From Perca fluviatilis (lineage: Eukaryota > Chordata > Actinopteri > Perciformes > Percidae): 64,000 nucleotides of DNA. The notes beneath the pieces were generated by a model. It saw only the letters and a list, made by a program, of their open reading frames with translations. It was not told the DNA's origin and did not search any database. Shown here piece after piece: positions 1 to 10,718 of this stretch. A program made the translations under genes and the position numbers. Position 1 is the stretch's first letter, and each line of letters begins with the position of its first letter. The DNA lies in contig NC_053133.1 in the NCBI RefSeq assembly GCF_010015445.1, positions 2,840,764 through 2,904,763 on the forward strand. The letters run 5' to 3'.

Positions 1-114
1 AAGCGTGATTTATGGTCCTGCGGAGGTCCGGCATAGCCTACGTAAGTTGCCTGAAGTTTATACTTGTGCATTGGTGTGTGCGTCGATCTCTTTAAGAGAA
101 TAGCAGGGGCGGCA

Positions 115-139
115 TGTGTGTGTGTGTGTGTGTGTGTGT
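115..139. repeat. (TG)n microsatellite
   Basis: A pure TG dinucleotide run abuts the palindromic repeat that follows. Confidence 0.95.
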
Positions 140-140
140 T

Positions 141-640
141 AGCTTAGCATAAAGGCTAGTAGCAGTGGGAAACAGAAAGCTTGGAGCTTGGCTCTGTCTG
201 AAGGTGGCAAAATCCACCTACCAGCACATCTAAAGCTTACCAATGAACATTTATTGTTATTGGCTCTGACGCAGTGACAGGAAATCACTACGCCTGACCG
301 AGAAATAGTCCGGCGTAAAGCCCGTACAACTCCCCGTAAAACCGCAAATTATTGTTTTTACTCTTGGGTTTTTGAGAAGAGGGTTTTTTTTCTTAGAAGA
401 AAGAAAAATATCCCATGTTAATAAGGGAGTTTTAGAGATGCTACTAGACAGATTGTGCTACCTTTGGACAGAGCCAGGCCAGCTGTTTCCCCATATTTAC
501 AGTCTTTATTCTAAGCTAAAACTGGCTTCTAGCTGCAGCTTAATGTTACCAAACAGACATTAGAGTGGTGGCGATCTTCTCATCTGTCCCTCGGCAAGAA
601 AGCAAATATGAATAATTACCAAAATGTAACTAAGTATATA
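141..640. repeat. Dispersed palindromic fish repeat, copy A
   Basis: The left part (GCTTAGCATAAAGGCT, then cagtgggaaacag, then ctctgtctgaaggtggc) is the reverse complement of the right part (acctttggacagagccagg, then ctgtttcccca, then attctaagctaa). The outer right part carries ttctcatctgtccctcggcaagaaag. The same modules recur at 30085-30560, 31585-31775 and 33345-33870, so this is a dispersed element with inverted halves about a spacer. I know this module set as a common perciform repeat, but its transposon class is not certain. Confidence 0.7.
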
Positions 641-1060
641 TAACTGAATATAACTATTTCTGTAAGTGCCTGAGCCAAAAATGAGATACTGAAGTGTGGT
701 GTGAAACAATGAAGAGCCTGGCTCAGCAGATAGCTACGGGTTAAGCAGGCTGTAAAAGCCACATGATGGCAGGACAGAGGAGTGCTCTGTGTTCAACTGA
801 CCGCGGGAGGTAGGAGGAAGCGATTGAGAGGGAGGGATGGACACAGGGAGAGTTTTGTACTGTTGTCCTTTCAATAAGAAGATAGCAGTAGATCTCCTCC
901 AGCTACACACCCTACAGAGCAAAGTGGCGTTTGGATGTTGGAACGGACAGTCCCGACAGAAATAAATAAATCAAGTAAAAAATGCAAATAATAACAAATG
1001 AGGAAAGACATTATTATTATTTTTTTCTGAATGATCACCTGTGTCTCAATGTGTGTGTAT

Positions 1061-2211
1061 AGCTATGTTTCCATCCACACGTTTTTATGCGAATTAAGTG
1101 ATATTGAATGAAAAATAACTTATGGAAACAGTAAAATTCGATTGAATTTCATGAATATGAATACTCAAAGTTTCTACGTTCGCTCTCATCGGAGTTTCTC
1201 TTGGTCGATGTACGGCTTATGTGATAAACGCTGATGGAAACGTTATGAATTGTGATTACGTTTTAGGTCATGTTATGGTTAAACAGACGCACCTGTACAG
1301 GTCAGAAGTGGTGAAGACCGCGCGCCCAATGCACACTACCGGGAGTGCCGACGCAAATGTGCCTTAAGATGCAACAACCGTCTACTACAGCCTGTAGTAC
1401 GATTGATGGCCAGCCTTTTCTATTGACAAAATCCCTGCAGCCTTGAGCAGGGGGGTCTAATCGCGGCACGTGAGTCCCGCCTATTGTGCCATACACCTGT
1501 GGCACAAGGTGCGCTCTATAGTTACGCAGCGAGATCTCATGCGCCTCATCCACTCCACGTAGGTAGCATATATGTACATTTGCATCATCAACGTTTGTCT
1601 GGCATTGCACACGGCTTAAACACACGGTGGTCTTGCTGACCCCAAACGTTTCGCCTACCACTCTGTACTCTGCCCATGTAGCCAATTTGTAGAGCGCAAT
1701 TGTAATACGCTTCTCGTTTGGAACCGGAGGGCCATGGCTTATCTGGGTCAAGGGACGGGCCAATAAAATTAAACGGCAGGACAAATCCGAAAATGCTTCA
1801 ACCAAAGGGTTTCCGTGAAGTGTTTTTAAACCACGATCTTCCAGGACAGTTTGGAGCGCTCTCGTTCCCACACCACAGGCCGCCGCCGTTGTCGTCGGGC
1901 ATTTCCGAGCATCTGCATCATTATATCAAAGCTTGATAGGTCGCTATCAGCTGGCACATAAGCACTGTTACAACAATCATTTGTAGGTTGACGGCGCGAC
2001 CCATTTTGTCTTTGTTCGCAAATGTTAGCTTGAATGTTGTGTCTCAAATCTATTCGATATACCAATTTGACCGCAAAACAGCACGTGATGTCATCACGTT
2101 TTATTTGCTTTAAAGCCGCTGGATGGAAACACACTTTCACCGGCTTTAATCGCTTGAATGTTTTTGCCGAACTTCAGATAATTCGATTGACAAGTGGATG
2201 GAAACATAGCT
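1061..2211 (-). mobile_element. PIF/Harbinger-type DNA transposon, degenerate
   Basis: The terminal inverted repeats are agctatgtttccatccac at 1061-1078 and its exact complement at 2194-2211. Both ends are flanked by the trinucleotide TAT (1058-1060 and 2212-2214), matching the 3-bp target duplication of the superfamily, although TWA is the usual target. The 1151-bp body carries a broken minus-strand nuclease-type transposase. It is short for an autonomous element, which normally also encodes a Myb-like protein, so this copy is probably a dead, internally deleted derivative. Confidence 0.85.
1302..2140 (-). pseudogene. Harbinger DDE transposase remnant
   Basis: Two overlapping minus-strand frames together give a transposase-like order. 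The N-terminal frame (1826-2140) ends with RRQRRRPVVWERERSKLSW. It then shifts into a frame (1302-1871) holding EKRITIALYKLATWAEYRVV, a helix-turn-helix GETFGVSKTTV, then GTIGGTHVPR at the position of the first catalytic Asp of HARBI1-type DDE domains (normally GxIDGxHV). Here that Asp reads Gly. The later part (RDFVNRKGWPSIVLQAVVD) matches the expected NRKGxxSINLQxVCD motif, with the second Asp kept. The chain stops soon afterwards. Frameshift, missing catalytic Asp and missing C-terminus make it a pseudogene. Confidence 0.85.
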
Positions 2212-2218
2212 TATGACA

Positions 2219-2370
2219 GATAGAGAGGGAGAGAGAGGGGAGAGAGAGAGGGAGAGAGAAAGGGAGGACACATCTGCTAGAGATTTGGGAGAGACCCGAT
2301 TTCACCTTCTGCCAGGAGAGAGAAAGAAAGAAAGAAACAGGGAGGGAGGGGGAGTGAGTGTGAAAGAGAC
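2219..2370. repeat. GA-rich low-complexity tract
   Basis: Imperfect (GA)n and GGGA runs with a short (AAAG)n lie immediately right of the Harbinger element. Open frames across it are artefacts of composition. Confidence 0.85.
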
Positions 2371-3245
2371 ATGGCCTGTCTAAGATACACCAATTGAGTG
2401 CAGTATCAGCCAAAAATACTCCTCCTAACAAGTCAATAGTGCGTATCGATTACCTCTGTGCAGGGCTTATGCAACACCACCACCTCGGTGTACTGATTAT
2501 CATGGTGAAATCACTGTGTGCACGCAGGGGTTTGCACCACAGAGACAGGAAAGTAAACTCTCCATGTGTGCCACAGGCTCCCTAAATCAAACTGCACAAT
2601 GTGAACTAATGGCCTGGAAACACTGGGAGAACTGTGCTCTCATTGAGCCGTATACAGAGACGGACAGCACGGAGGGTGGGACACACGGGTGCGTTAAATG
2701 TCTGCAGGGTTCCGAGAAGGCCTCGACCATGGAAATGACTTAGCGTTCATAGATCTGGAAGAGATTCAGAGCAACATGGTGCTCGGGTCCAGTTAAGGAG
2801 GCCCGAGCCAAAGTGTTGGGGGAGACACATGATGCATTCACCTATACTCATCCTTCCTCTCTCTTTACCTGCTACTCGTTTCCCCTCTTCTCCTCTCCTG
2901 AAACCCAACGCATCACCATTTCCACCGGGACTCTGATGGGAGCTCGGAGACGGCCGCGCTTAATCGATAGTGCCAGGTTGCCAAGACAACCTTGATTTCC
3001 TGTCGCTGCTTTTGCCGAGCAGCGGTGATTGTGCCGGGTGTCCGTTGCACCTGCCGCCCTCTCCTCCTCCTCTTCCACTGTCTCATCAGGCGCTCCTTAT
3101 CCCTCGCCTCCCTCCCTTCCTCCCTCACGCCATATAGCCACCATAGACAAAAGAGGAAGACAGATATACAAAGGCAAAACGGATTAAACCCAAGAGGTTG
3201 GGTTTGAACAATCAAAACACAGTATTGTGTGTGGGGCCACATGTA

Positions 3246-3413
3246 CACGCACACGCACACACACACACACACACACGTGCATGCAAACACACTTAAACAA
3301 ACACAAACGCCCTGTCAGCCTGAACAAAAGCAAGCTGTGACAGTTATCACATCTACCTTGGAGGGTGATGTCATTGCACCTGGGGAGCGTTTACTATCAG
3401 CCCCCCTGACACA

Positions 3414-3448
<35 letters not shown>

Positions 3449-3671
3449 CACACACACCCCTTGCCTCTCTCTCTTCTACAGGAGGGGTTGGCACCTCCTG
3501 TTCTTTTTCTGTTTTTTTCATTAATGGAGAGCTCATTAATCGTGGCTGATAACGAGGACGTGGGACAGGGACATGATTAAGGGTCTCTCTCTCCTTTAGC
3601 TGGTCGCCCTTGGGGATAAACAGCCCAGGGTGTGTGTGTGTGTGTGTGCGTGTGTGTGTGTGTGTGTGTGT
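3246..3671. repeat. Cluster of three CA/TG microsatellites
   Basis: (CA)n occurs at about 3246-3276 and 3409-3457, and (TG)n at 3631-3671, so the third array is in opposite orientation to the first two within 430 bp. Confidence 0.9.
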
Positions 3672-4278
3672 TGTTTCTGTGTGGGCCGCATGTTAAAACA
3701 GGTAAAGGACACACACCAAGTGCTATCTCTAGGACATCTGTGGGACAGGATACTACACATGTTTTCACTTTTTAGTGATTATAGCCACAGTCAGTTTAGT
3801 CACTTGTAGCCCACTGGGAATTTCACCTCTGTGTCTGTGCATTAATCCATCTTCCCTTAAAGATCTGCCTCTGTCTTTATGAGGATTCCCCTATGGCGAT
3901 TTTTTCACTACTTCTGCAGAATGTGAGCACGGTGACTCCTGAGCTTCCAAGCACATACTGTAGTTCCTCACATCACTGGGAATAGAGAGAGGAACGTCTT
4001 GAAGGAAATGCATATTTCTGCAGGACACATAATTCTCATAGGAGTAAAAAAAATATATTAAATATTCTATGATTAGGAGCCTTATATTTGTGCATTATCT
4101 AGTAATTTGTCAATTCAATAGTGCGTCAGGCTGAAATGAAGTCACATTAGTTGCTAGACTGAACAATATGTATGCCAGACTGGGACTAATTTCTCAGTGT
4201 TGCGCATGCTGTAGACTATGAAATTGTTGATTGTAAGTTAAGAGAGTCATATGATTTTCTATTTGCTACCCTGTGCTT

Positions 4279-4301
4279 TGTGTGTGTGTGTGTGTGTGTG
4301 T
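4279..4301. repeat. (TG)n microsatellite
   Basis: Pure TG run of about 12 units. Confidence 0.9.
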
Positions 4302-4745
4302 TTCCTGTTCTGTTGTTTTGGGTCCAAATTGATCTGTTTCAGACTTCAATGTCACTGAGCTGTCCATAGACAACGTAAGCCTGCGAGGTTAGGGTATCTT
4401 CAGTAGCAAAGGTATGTACAGGTACATGCCAATTGTGAGAGAACGGCCTTTATATAAAGGCTATGGATATTTTTGGCGCTAGGTACTGTTCTGTCAAACT
4501 GGACGGGTTCACAACTATCTGCAAGGCTTTGGAAACACACACATACATGGACATTTATGACGGCCATACACGCTATAAGTCGGTCGCCACCCATCCAACA
4601 AAGTGGACATTTTAGTATATACAGTATTATAGTGTTATACTTTTATAGTGTTATACTTAATAGTTGCTATCCTTAATTAGGCATCTACAGGCTTGCTTCA
4701 AACGACATTTCAGTGTACTAGTAAAAAAAGTTATCTTTTAGGATT

Positions 4746-4925
4746 ACAATTACTTCCATTGCTGATCAATCTGTCGATTATTTTCTCAGAGGTAGCTCAG
4801 AAACTAGAAAATAATTACAGTTAAAAAGCTGTAAGTAGAGATTTTTTTCATAAAAAATGACTCAAACAGTTGACAACTAATCGATGAATCCCTTAATCTT
4901 TGCAGCTCTATAATCTTTAACTGTG
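4746..4925. mobile_element. Degenerate hAT MITE-like sequence
   Basis: AT-rich segment with aactaatcgatgaatccctt and a gcagctctat end resembles the ATCGATTA-rich hAT MITEs at 45780-46100 and 50212-50340. No target duplication was found and the left end is eroded. Confidence 0.35.
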
Positions 4926-5008
4926 ACAGGTGGCTGTGCTTATGGGTGTCTTGCAGTTGACAAATGTACATTTTGATACTATTTATGATTATCGAGAAAG
5001 TTTGAGTA

Positions 5009-5016
<8 letters not shown>

Positions 5017-5040
<24 letters not shown>

Positions 5041-5042
5041 CA
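5017..5042. repeat. (TA)n microsatellite
   Basis: Pure TA run of about 13 units. Confidence 0.95.
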
Positions 5043-6607
5043 AGTATACGACATACGTCCCTCAAATTCGCGTGTTTGGTCGAGCAAACAAGTGTTGTAT
5101 AACACTGCAAATACGGTTAGTACAGGCTGTGAAGCACAAACGTGGAATTGCAGATGACTGAGTAAGCGGCATGGTACACCAAAATAGAGGATCCAACGAT
5201 AATACTTTAATGGTTTCTTTCTGAACACATCTGACACACAAATGTAACGGATGTAACTGATCCACAAACACAACAGGATGTTGTGACGTCTCAGCCATAG
5301 AGCAGAGATCGGTCCGCACATACATAAGGGCTTTGTAGTACAGCAATCGTTTAGTCTTACACACATTAAATCCAATCTGTCTGGACCAGGACCCTAATCC
5401 CCTCTCCACGGCCATGGAGACAAGCAGACAGTAATCCTCCATATTTGTATATTAATAGCCGGCGTCTCAGAGGGGGCCTCTCTATATATCGTGATGTATG
5501 TTTTATTAGTCGGTTAATCTGCTTGTCGATCAGAGGACCTGGCCCATTTAAACCTGGGTTTTAATAAAAACACAACCGGCCCTGCCTGAGGGATAAGCTC
5601 CCCAAGGACAAGAGAAAGCGCATGGCTGGGTTCAATAGACTCATCATCAACAATAAACAGCTTTACATCAGTGTTATCTGTCGCCAGGCAATACAATTAT
5701 TAGGTGGAATTCAGCCCCTGGGCCTCTTGCCTTTTCCTAAGAAGAGGGCTAGATAAAGCCTGACCCAAATACAAGCCTGCTACCTTGTTACCATAACGCT
5801 TCAATCAACTCTAATGGTATTTTCTCAGAGTGCACTTCAGAATCATTGTTTGTGAGTCCACAATGAGCCACATTGGCCTGAGAGATTCTCCCTGTCCTGC
5901 TGAGGACTTGACCCCCTTCAGACACTCAGGTTGAACAGATTCGGTTAAAATGCCGCTCCGCGTCAGCAGACACGACCAGCTGAGTAGAGGGATGAGATTC
6001 CTTTGGATCTGAATCCCGTCGGGAGGCGTCTGCTCACCTCTCAGCTCCGTCTAGACGCTGTGTCACTGCCACACCCCGCCAGGACATCTGTCCTGATTCG
6101 TAGATTTATCAGACAGCCATTCGATTAGAAGGGCACTGCTTTAAATTAGCTGGCCAGTCCCGGGGAATGATGGAGGTGGGCTGGACAGGAGGGCCATTAC
6201 AGTCTAAGCTCTTGCTTACCAATGGTCTACAGCCGCCAGCGAACACAACGGCTGTTGGACAACTTCTGATGCAATTTAACTTTTGTTTGATTTATATGAT
6301 TCTCCCTCTAAAGTATTTCACCCTAATACAGAGGTATGTGGCATCAGAGTGCAAGCACAGTTTGATAGGAGGCATCAATCAAAGTGACTTCCATTGGATG
6401 AACAAACAAACAGCTTTCAAACATCTGGTTAGGAGAGATAGAGAGGGAGCGAGAGAGGCACCCTGGAGAGATGTGTGGTTTTCCTCCAAGATCTGTAGAT
6501 TGGGAGGAAGGATGGAAAATGAAACCAAAAAAAAAAAGGTTCACACTCGGGTCAGAATTCAGGTGGAGGGTCAGGAATGCACTCACAAACGACGCTTAAC
6601 ACACCGA

Positions 6608-6608
<1 letters not shown>

Positions 6609-6639
<31 letters not shown>
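6609..6639. repeat. (AC)n microsatellite
   Basis: Pure AC run of about 15 units, followed by shorter acacac patches to 6660. Confidence 0.95.
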
Positions 6640-6643
<4 letters not shown>

Positions 6644-7530
6644 GAAAGACACACACACAGAAAGACACAAAAAACATGGCCTTTAAATGCATTGCAGCCA
6701 GACCATGTGACTCTCACGGGGTAGTCTCATGGGAGCATCCCCCACCCCTCATCTCCCTGATGGACTGTAACAACAGGAAGTCAGCTTGGCCTGCAACATC
6801 ACAGCACACCACACCTACAGATAAGGGCTCCCTCTTTCACACACAGTGCACGCTAACACAGAAACCTTTTGCACACGTGCAGAAAGGCACATGGGCGCCC
6901 CTTCCCTGCACCACTCCAGGCTTCCTCATCATTCATACGTCGCGTTAGCGGCCGCCGTTCATCACATCATTTATCGTGTCATCACAGTCAAGTCTAAGTT
7001 TAATCTCTCTGAAAGTGTGCTGTGTGGCGCAGAAGACTCGATGGCGCGGTGCCACGCTGCTGCTGGCGTTGGTGGCGAGCGAGACGCGCTGCAGCCTGGC
7101 ACTGAAACAAGGAGAGACCAAGGCTGGCAGGGGGGCGGGCCTTTCAGGGACTGAATAGCCCTTGTTTATCTAGGCCCCTCTGGGAAGTCAGGACACTGCA
7201 GTGAATAGGAGCCAGTTAGCAGCGATGGCATAATAAGACCGGGGGGGGAGACGGGGGTCATTGAAATTCAACGCAGGATACTGTCAAGACAAACCAGGCT
7301 TGCCAGCTGTGGCAGCAACTCAAAAGGAGCAAGTGAGTGTTTTTCTGTGGCTAGGGTTTTTGGGTTAACCACACAACATTAGGTGCAATGGTACATTGAT
7401 GTACCATTGCTTACTCATCAAAATCACCAGGTGAGAAATTGTACAGTGAAAGGGAGAGGAGGGAGATTTCGGAGGTTTGGCAACCGTTTCACTAAATCTG
7501 AACAAAAGAGGCACACAAGTCATGGGTGGT

Positions 7531-7712
7531 GATGGCGCAGTGGATATGACACATGCCTCTGGTGTGGGAGATCTGGGTTCAATTCCCACTGCGATACATC
7601 AACCAATGTGTCCCTGAGCAAGACCCTTAACCCCTAGTTGCTCCAGAGGCGTGTGGCCTCTGATATATGTAGCAGTTTGGATAAAAGGGTCAGCTAAATG
7701 ACATGTAACAAT
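7531..7712 (+). mobile_element. tRNA-derived SINE of the fish V-SINE type
   Basis: The head is tRNA-like, with an A-box region gatggcgcagtgg (7531-7543) and a B box ggttcaattcc (7576-7586), the expected internal RNA polymerase III promoter. The central part ccctgagcaagacccttaac is the conserved V-SINE core. The tail (ttggataaaagggtcagc, taaatgacatgtaa) is of the LINE-derived type used for retrotransposition. The split-promoter spacing shows why it can mimic a tRNA gene, but no cloverleaf continues past the B box. Confidence 0.85.
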
Positions 7713-8921
7713 GTTAAGACAAGTCACAAAGTTCCTTGTAAGAATGACACTGATATGACGGGGCTATTTTCTCTGTAAGCCACTGTGTCCACGCACTTTT
7801 TTACTCTTTACGGGCAAGTGAGAAGTGACTGGAAGCACTGGGAGCAACTGGGTTGACACAGTCGTAGTGTTCTTTAGCCAGTCTCAACAGGATAGCGAGG
7901 TACTCTGCAGAAAGAAAAGCGAGCTTTCCTTACCCAGCTGACACCCTTAAACGTACACAGCCAAATCTTTTTTTTATGTGTCTGAAGAGAGATGCTGTTT
8001 TTCTTTGCCCTCTGTGTGGTGTGAAACAGACGGGTCTACACTAGAGCTGAGCAATAGGGTGGATTCTTTTTCCCAGGCTTTCATGTTTTCTGCCCCGGTT
8101 TGTGGTCTCCGCTGCCCCTGATGAGGAGCCTTAAATAGGCTGCCACAGGTGCTGGGGGCCGGGTAGGTGAAGGAGGGGGAGGTGGCCTGGGATGGGAGCA
8201 GGACCGCAGGAAGCCTCTTGTTTTCACAGAGATAAAGGGGCTTTCAGGTTGCATCCTGGGCCGTAATCTCTCACACACTTCCTGGTTTTGTTCACGGCGA
8301 GGCAAGAGAAAACGACAAACTGACCTTCGCCCTGAGAAGCTGATCGATAGCTTCTGATGAGACAGGATGTGTTTCTGGGCTCGGTGGATTTGGAGAGCAT
8401 AAAATGACAAAGAGACAGCCCCGATTTGATTCTGAGCTGTGTTCATTAATAGTCCTTGATCGGGGCTGATTTATGGGTTCATTTATTCCGAGTGCTGGTT
8501 CATTACTGACGATGATTATAAAAGTGTGCATATAATTCCTTTCCTGACCTCTTTTAGAGCACAATTAACATTGTTCCAAGCTCTTACATCCTAATTACAG
8601 TAAAGATAACGCTCCCTTCCTTCAAATTCAAGTTCCTCTTTAACAAGTCACTTAGAGCTGGCCTTGGGTCTAAAAAGAGCCATTTACGAAAAATTTGCAT
8701 GAGGGGTTTATTGAAAAGTTGGCATCGAGGGGAAGCACAAACTTCAAAAGAACAAGCGACACATTCACACATTTACAGGGAAAAAAAGCTCACGTTCTTT
8801 CTCTTTTCTCTGCCGCTCTCTCACGTTTTCTTTCTCTACTCTGAACATGTCCTTCTTGAGAAGGCCAGCATTTGACCGTGGGCCACACCCTGTTCTCCTG
8901 CCAGAGGAAACTTTCAATCTC

Positions 8922-8959
<38 letters not shown>

Positions 8960-9736
8960 TCTCTCTCCCTCCCTCTCACCCTGGCTGTAGCTCCGGCTCT
9001 CTCATACTTTTGTCAGGTGTTATTTATGAGTGCTGTACAGCTGAATTGCTGCATGCCTACAGCACCTGCTGGTGTTGGGAGAATCAGAGCCAAGGCAGCT
9101 GCCAGAGAGAGAGGAATGGGAGAAAGAGAGATAGCAAAAAGGGAAGAATACATAGGGAGCCAAAGAGTGAGACGCTTAATGAGAAAAGAATTAGAGGGTC
9201 AGAGAAGGAAAGCGGAGGCAAACAGCTGATGGGGGGGGGGGGAGGGAGGGGACAGTAACGTGTGGCTTTGCTGATGTTCTAAGCACACTGGCATGCAGCT
9301 AACAGATCATACAACCAATGATGGGCGTTATGATGTGAACAGCAGGACAAACAAACAAACATGTGATGAGCAAGCACTAATTGATAGTGTCGCACAACTC
9401 AACAGGATCAATTAAAGGCCACGCTTCATTGACTTGCAGGCAAAAGGCGCCGGCGCCAGTGTAACGAGAGAGGGGAGGGCCCTGTCAGCATGATTAAGAA
9501 GACAGATGTACGATCGCCTGGCTATGAAGATCTGAGGGCATCTATCTACTCCCTTCCCTTTGGTACGTACAACACACACATGCGCGCGTTGTGTGTTTGT
9601 GGAACGTGCTCGGGGAGGCCCCAGTATGTTTTGACTGTAAACACCTGGACGCTGGCAGCGGTGAGCTGAGCCAGGACAGACAGGTGGGCTGAGTAAGGGT
9701 CAAAGGTCACTGGCTTAATTTCAGTTCCCAGAGTCA
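7713..9736. other. zeb1 intron 1, unique sequence
   Basis: No gene or transposon was recognised. It holds a (CT)n tract at 8926-8981 and a short poly-G at about 9230-9241. The stretch 8440-8780 is rich in cattaata, ttcattactg and tgattataaaa-like motifs and is a candidate non-coding regulatory element. Confidence 0.45.
8926..8981. repeat. (CT)n microsatellite
   Basis: A CT run with a few CCCT interruptions. Confidence 0.9.
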
Positions 9737-9740
9737 TTAA

Positions 9741-10055
9741 CCCACTGAGGTCCCATGGCATTTTTTACACTTCTTCTTGAATTCACCTTTTAAGGCTATT
9801 TGCATAAAACCTGATACCATGTTTCATATCCAAATAATCCCAAAACAGACCCAGCTTTCAGTCTAGTGATGCCCACATTTGTTCCCCAAAATGTGTAGCC
9901 CTAAAGCTGAAAAGCTGTTTGGAAATTTCTCAAATTGCTCGTGAAAACATACCTACACTCAATTGTTTTGGTGCTTGAAATGAGTTGACAGAAGTTGTGG
10001 CTTTGCCAAACTAGTAATTTATGAATAAAATAGTATTTAAATGACAAAAATGAAT
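9741..10055 (+). mobile_element. piggyBac-like MITE, copy 1 (right end missing)
   Basis: It starts CCCACTGAGG right after TTAA (9737-9740), the piggyBac target. The body aligns by eye over about 300 bp with 27865-28264: shared cttcttgaattc, ccttttaaggct, catacctacactcaatt, ttttggtgcttgaaatgag, and atgaataaaatagtattta. After about 10055 the two diverge, so the right terminus is lost. Confidence 0.7.
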
Positions 10056-10074
10056 GGTCAACGAGAGCAAGAAC

Positions 10075-10465
10075 TAGAGTTGGGAAGGTATGGGATTACA
10101 CTGTCTCTGAAAATATCACGGTTTCATGGTATACGGTATTACACAATTATTATTATTATTATCAACAGTTACAATGAAAAATGAAAAAATAAAGTTTTTT
10201 TTGGTTGAACAAGTGCTTTATGATAATTGAAACTTCACACCATTCCTTTAATGGAAGTATGTGTAAAAAGTCTCCCTTTTTTCTAAATATCCATAGATAA
10301 GCAAATGTTTATGTTAACGTTGTTCTGCTTTGTTGTCCTTGCCCTAAAAACAAGGATTTCTGTGTATGTCTGGAGTCAAATTCCTTGTACTGATTATTAT
10401 TCTAAACCCAAATGTACACGGCATTACTAACAATTTTCATATCAAGGTACACGGCTGCAACCCTA
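10075..10465. mobile_element. hAT MITE with exact 8-bp target duplication
   Basis: Flanked on both sides by gcaagaac (10067-10074 and 10466-10473), an exact 8-bp duplication. The ends are inverted: tagagttgggaagg on the left and, as complement, tagggttgcagccg on the right. The body is AT-rich non-coding with a (TTA)n patch near 10148. Confidence 0.85.
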
Positions 10466-10688
10466 GCAAGAACACAATCCCAGCCCTAACCGCACAGTGC
10501 AGAACATCACATCCAAAAGGTTTAAATGTGACACTAACTCTGTGTTTAAGCAATACTTAAGATTAGTAGAAGGACTAGTGACACATATTTTTCTCACTGG
10601 TAAAAGTGAGAAACATAAGGAGTGATGTAACAAGGGGAATACACTTTATAAAGCAGTGATGTAGATGTATGCATCATTCAATGACAGG

Positions 10689-10718
10689 TTTCTCAACAGG
10701 GCCAGCCCTGTTGAGAAA
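10689..10718. repeat. Perfect 14-bp-arm palindrome
   Basis: tttctcaacagggc (10689-10702), a CA spacer, then gccctgttgagaaa (10705-10718) form a perfect inverted repeat able to extrude as a hairpin. No motif ties it to a terminator or known element. Confidence 0.95.

Larger units (their letters stand above)
2372..7524. other. zeb1 intron 1, mostly unique sequence
   Basis: No coding exon, RNA gene or intact transposon was recognised here, apart from microsatellites and one degenerate hAT-like patch listed separately. Parts such as 5400-5700, 5880-6160 and 6900-7200 are compositionally even, rich in homeodomain-like ATTA cores and poor in repeats. They could be conserved non-coding elements, but this was not tested by alignment. 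Confidence 0.5.

Noticed and set aside
1718..1936. Plus-strand frame MEPEGHGLSGSRDGP
   Set aside because: Antisense shadow of the Harbinger transposase remnant.
5016..5442. Overlapping 119- and 126-codon minus-strand frames
   Set aside because: Cys-rich but unlike any family, ending in a TA microsatellite; no splice context.
7531..7600. Possible tRNA gene from A-box and B-box matches
   Set aside because: The downstream sequence is a V-SINE core and LINE-type tail, not a T-arm and acceptor stem.
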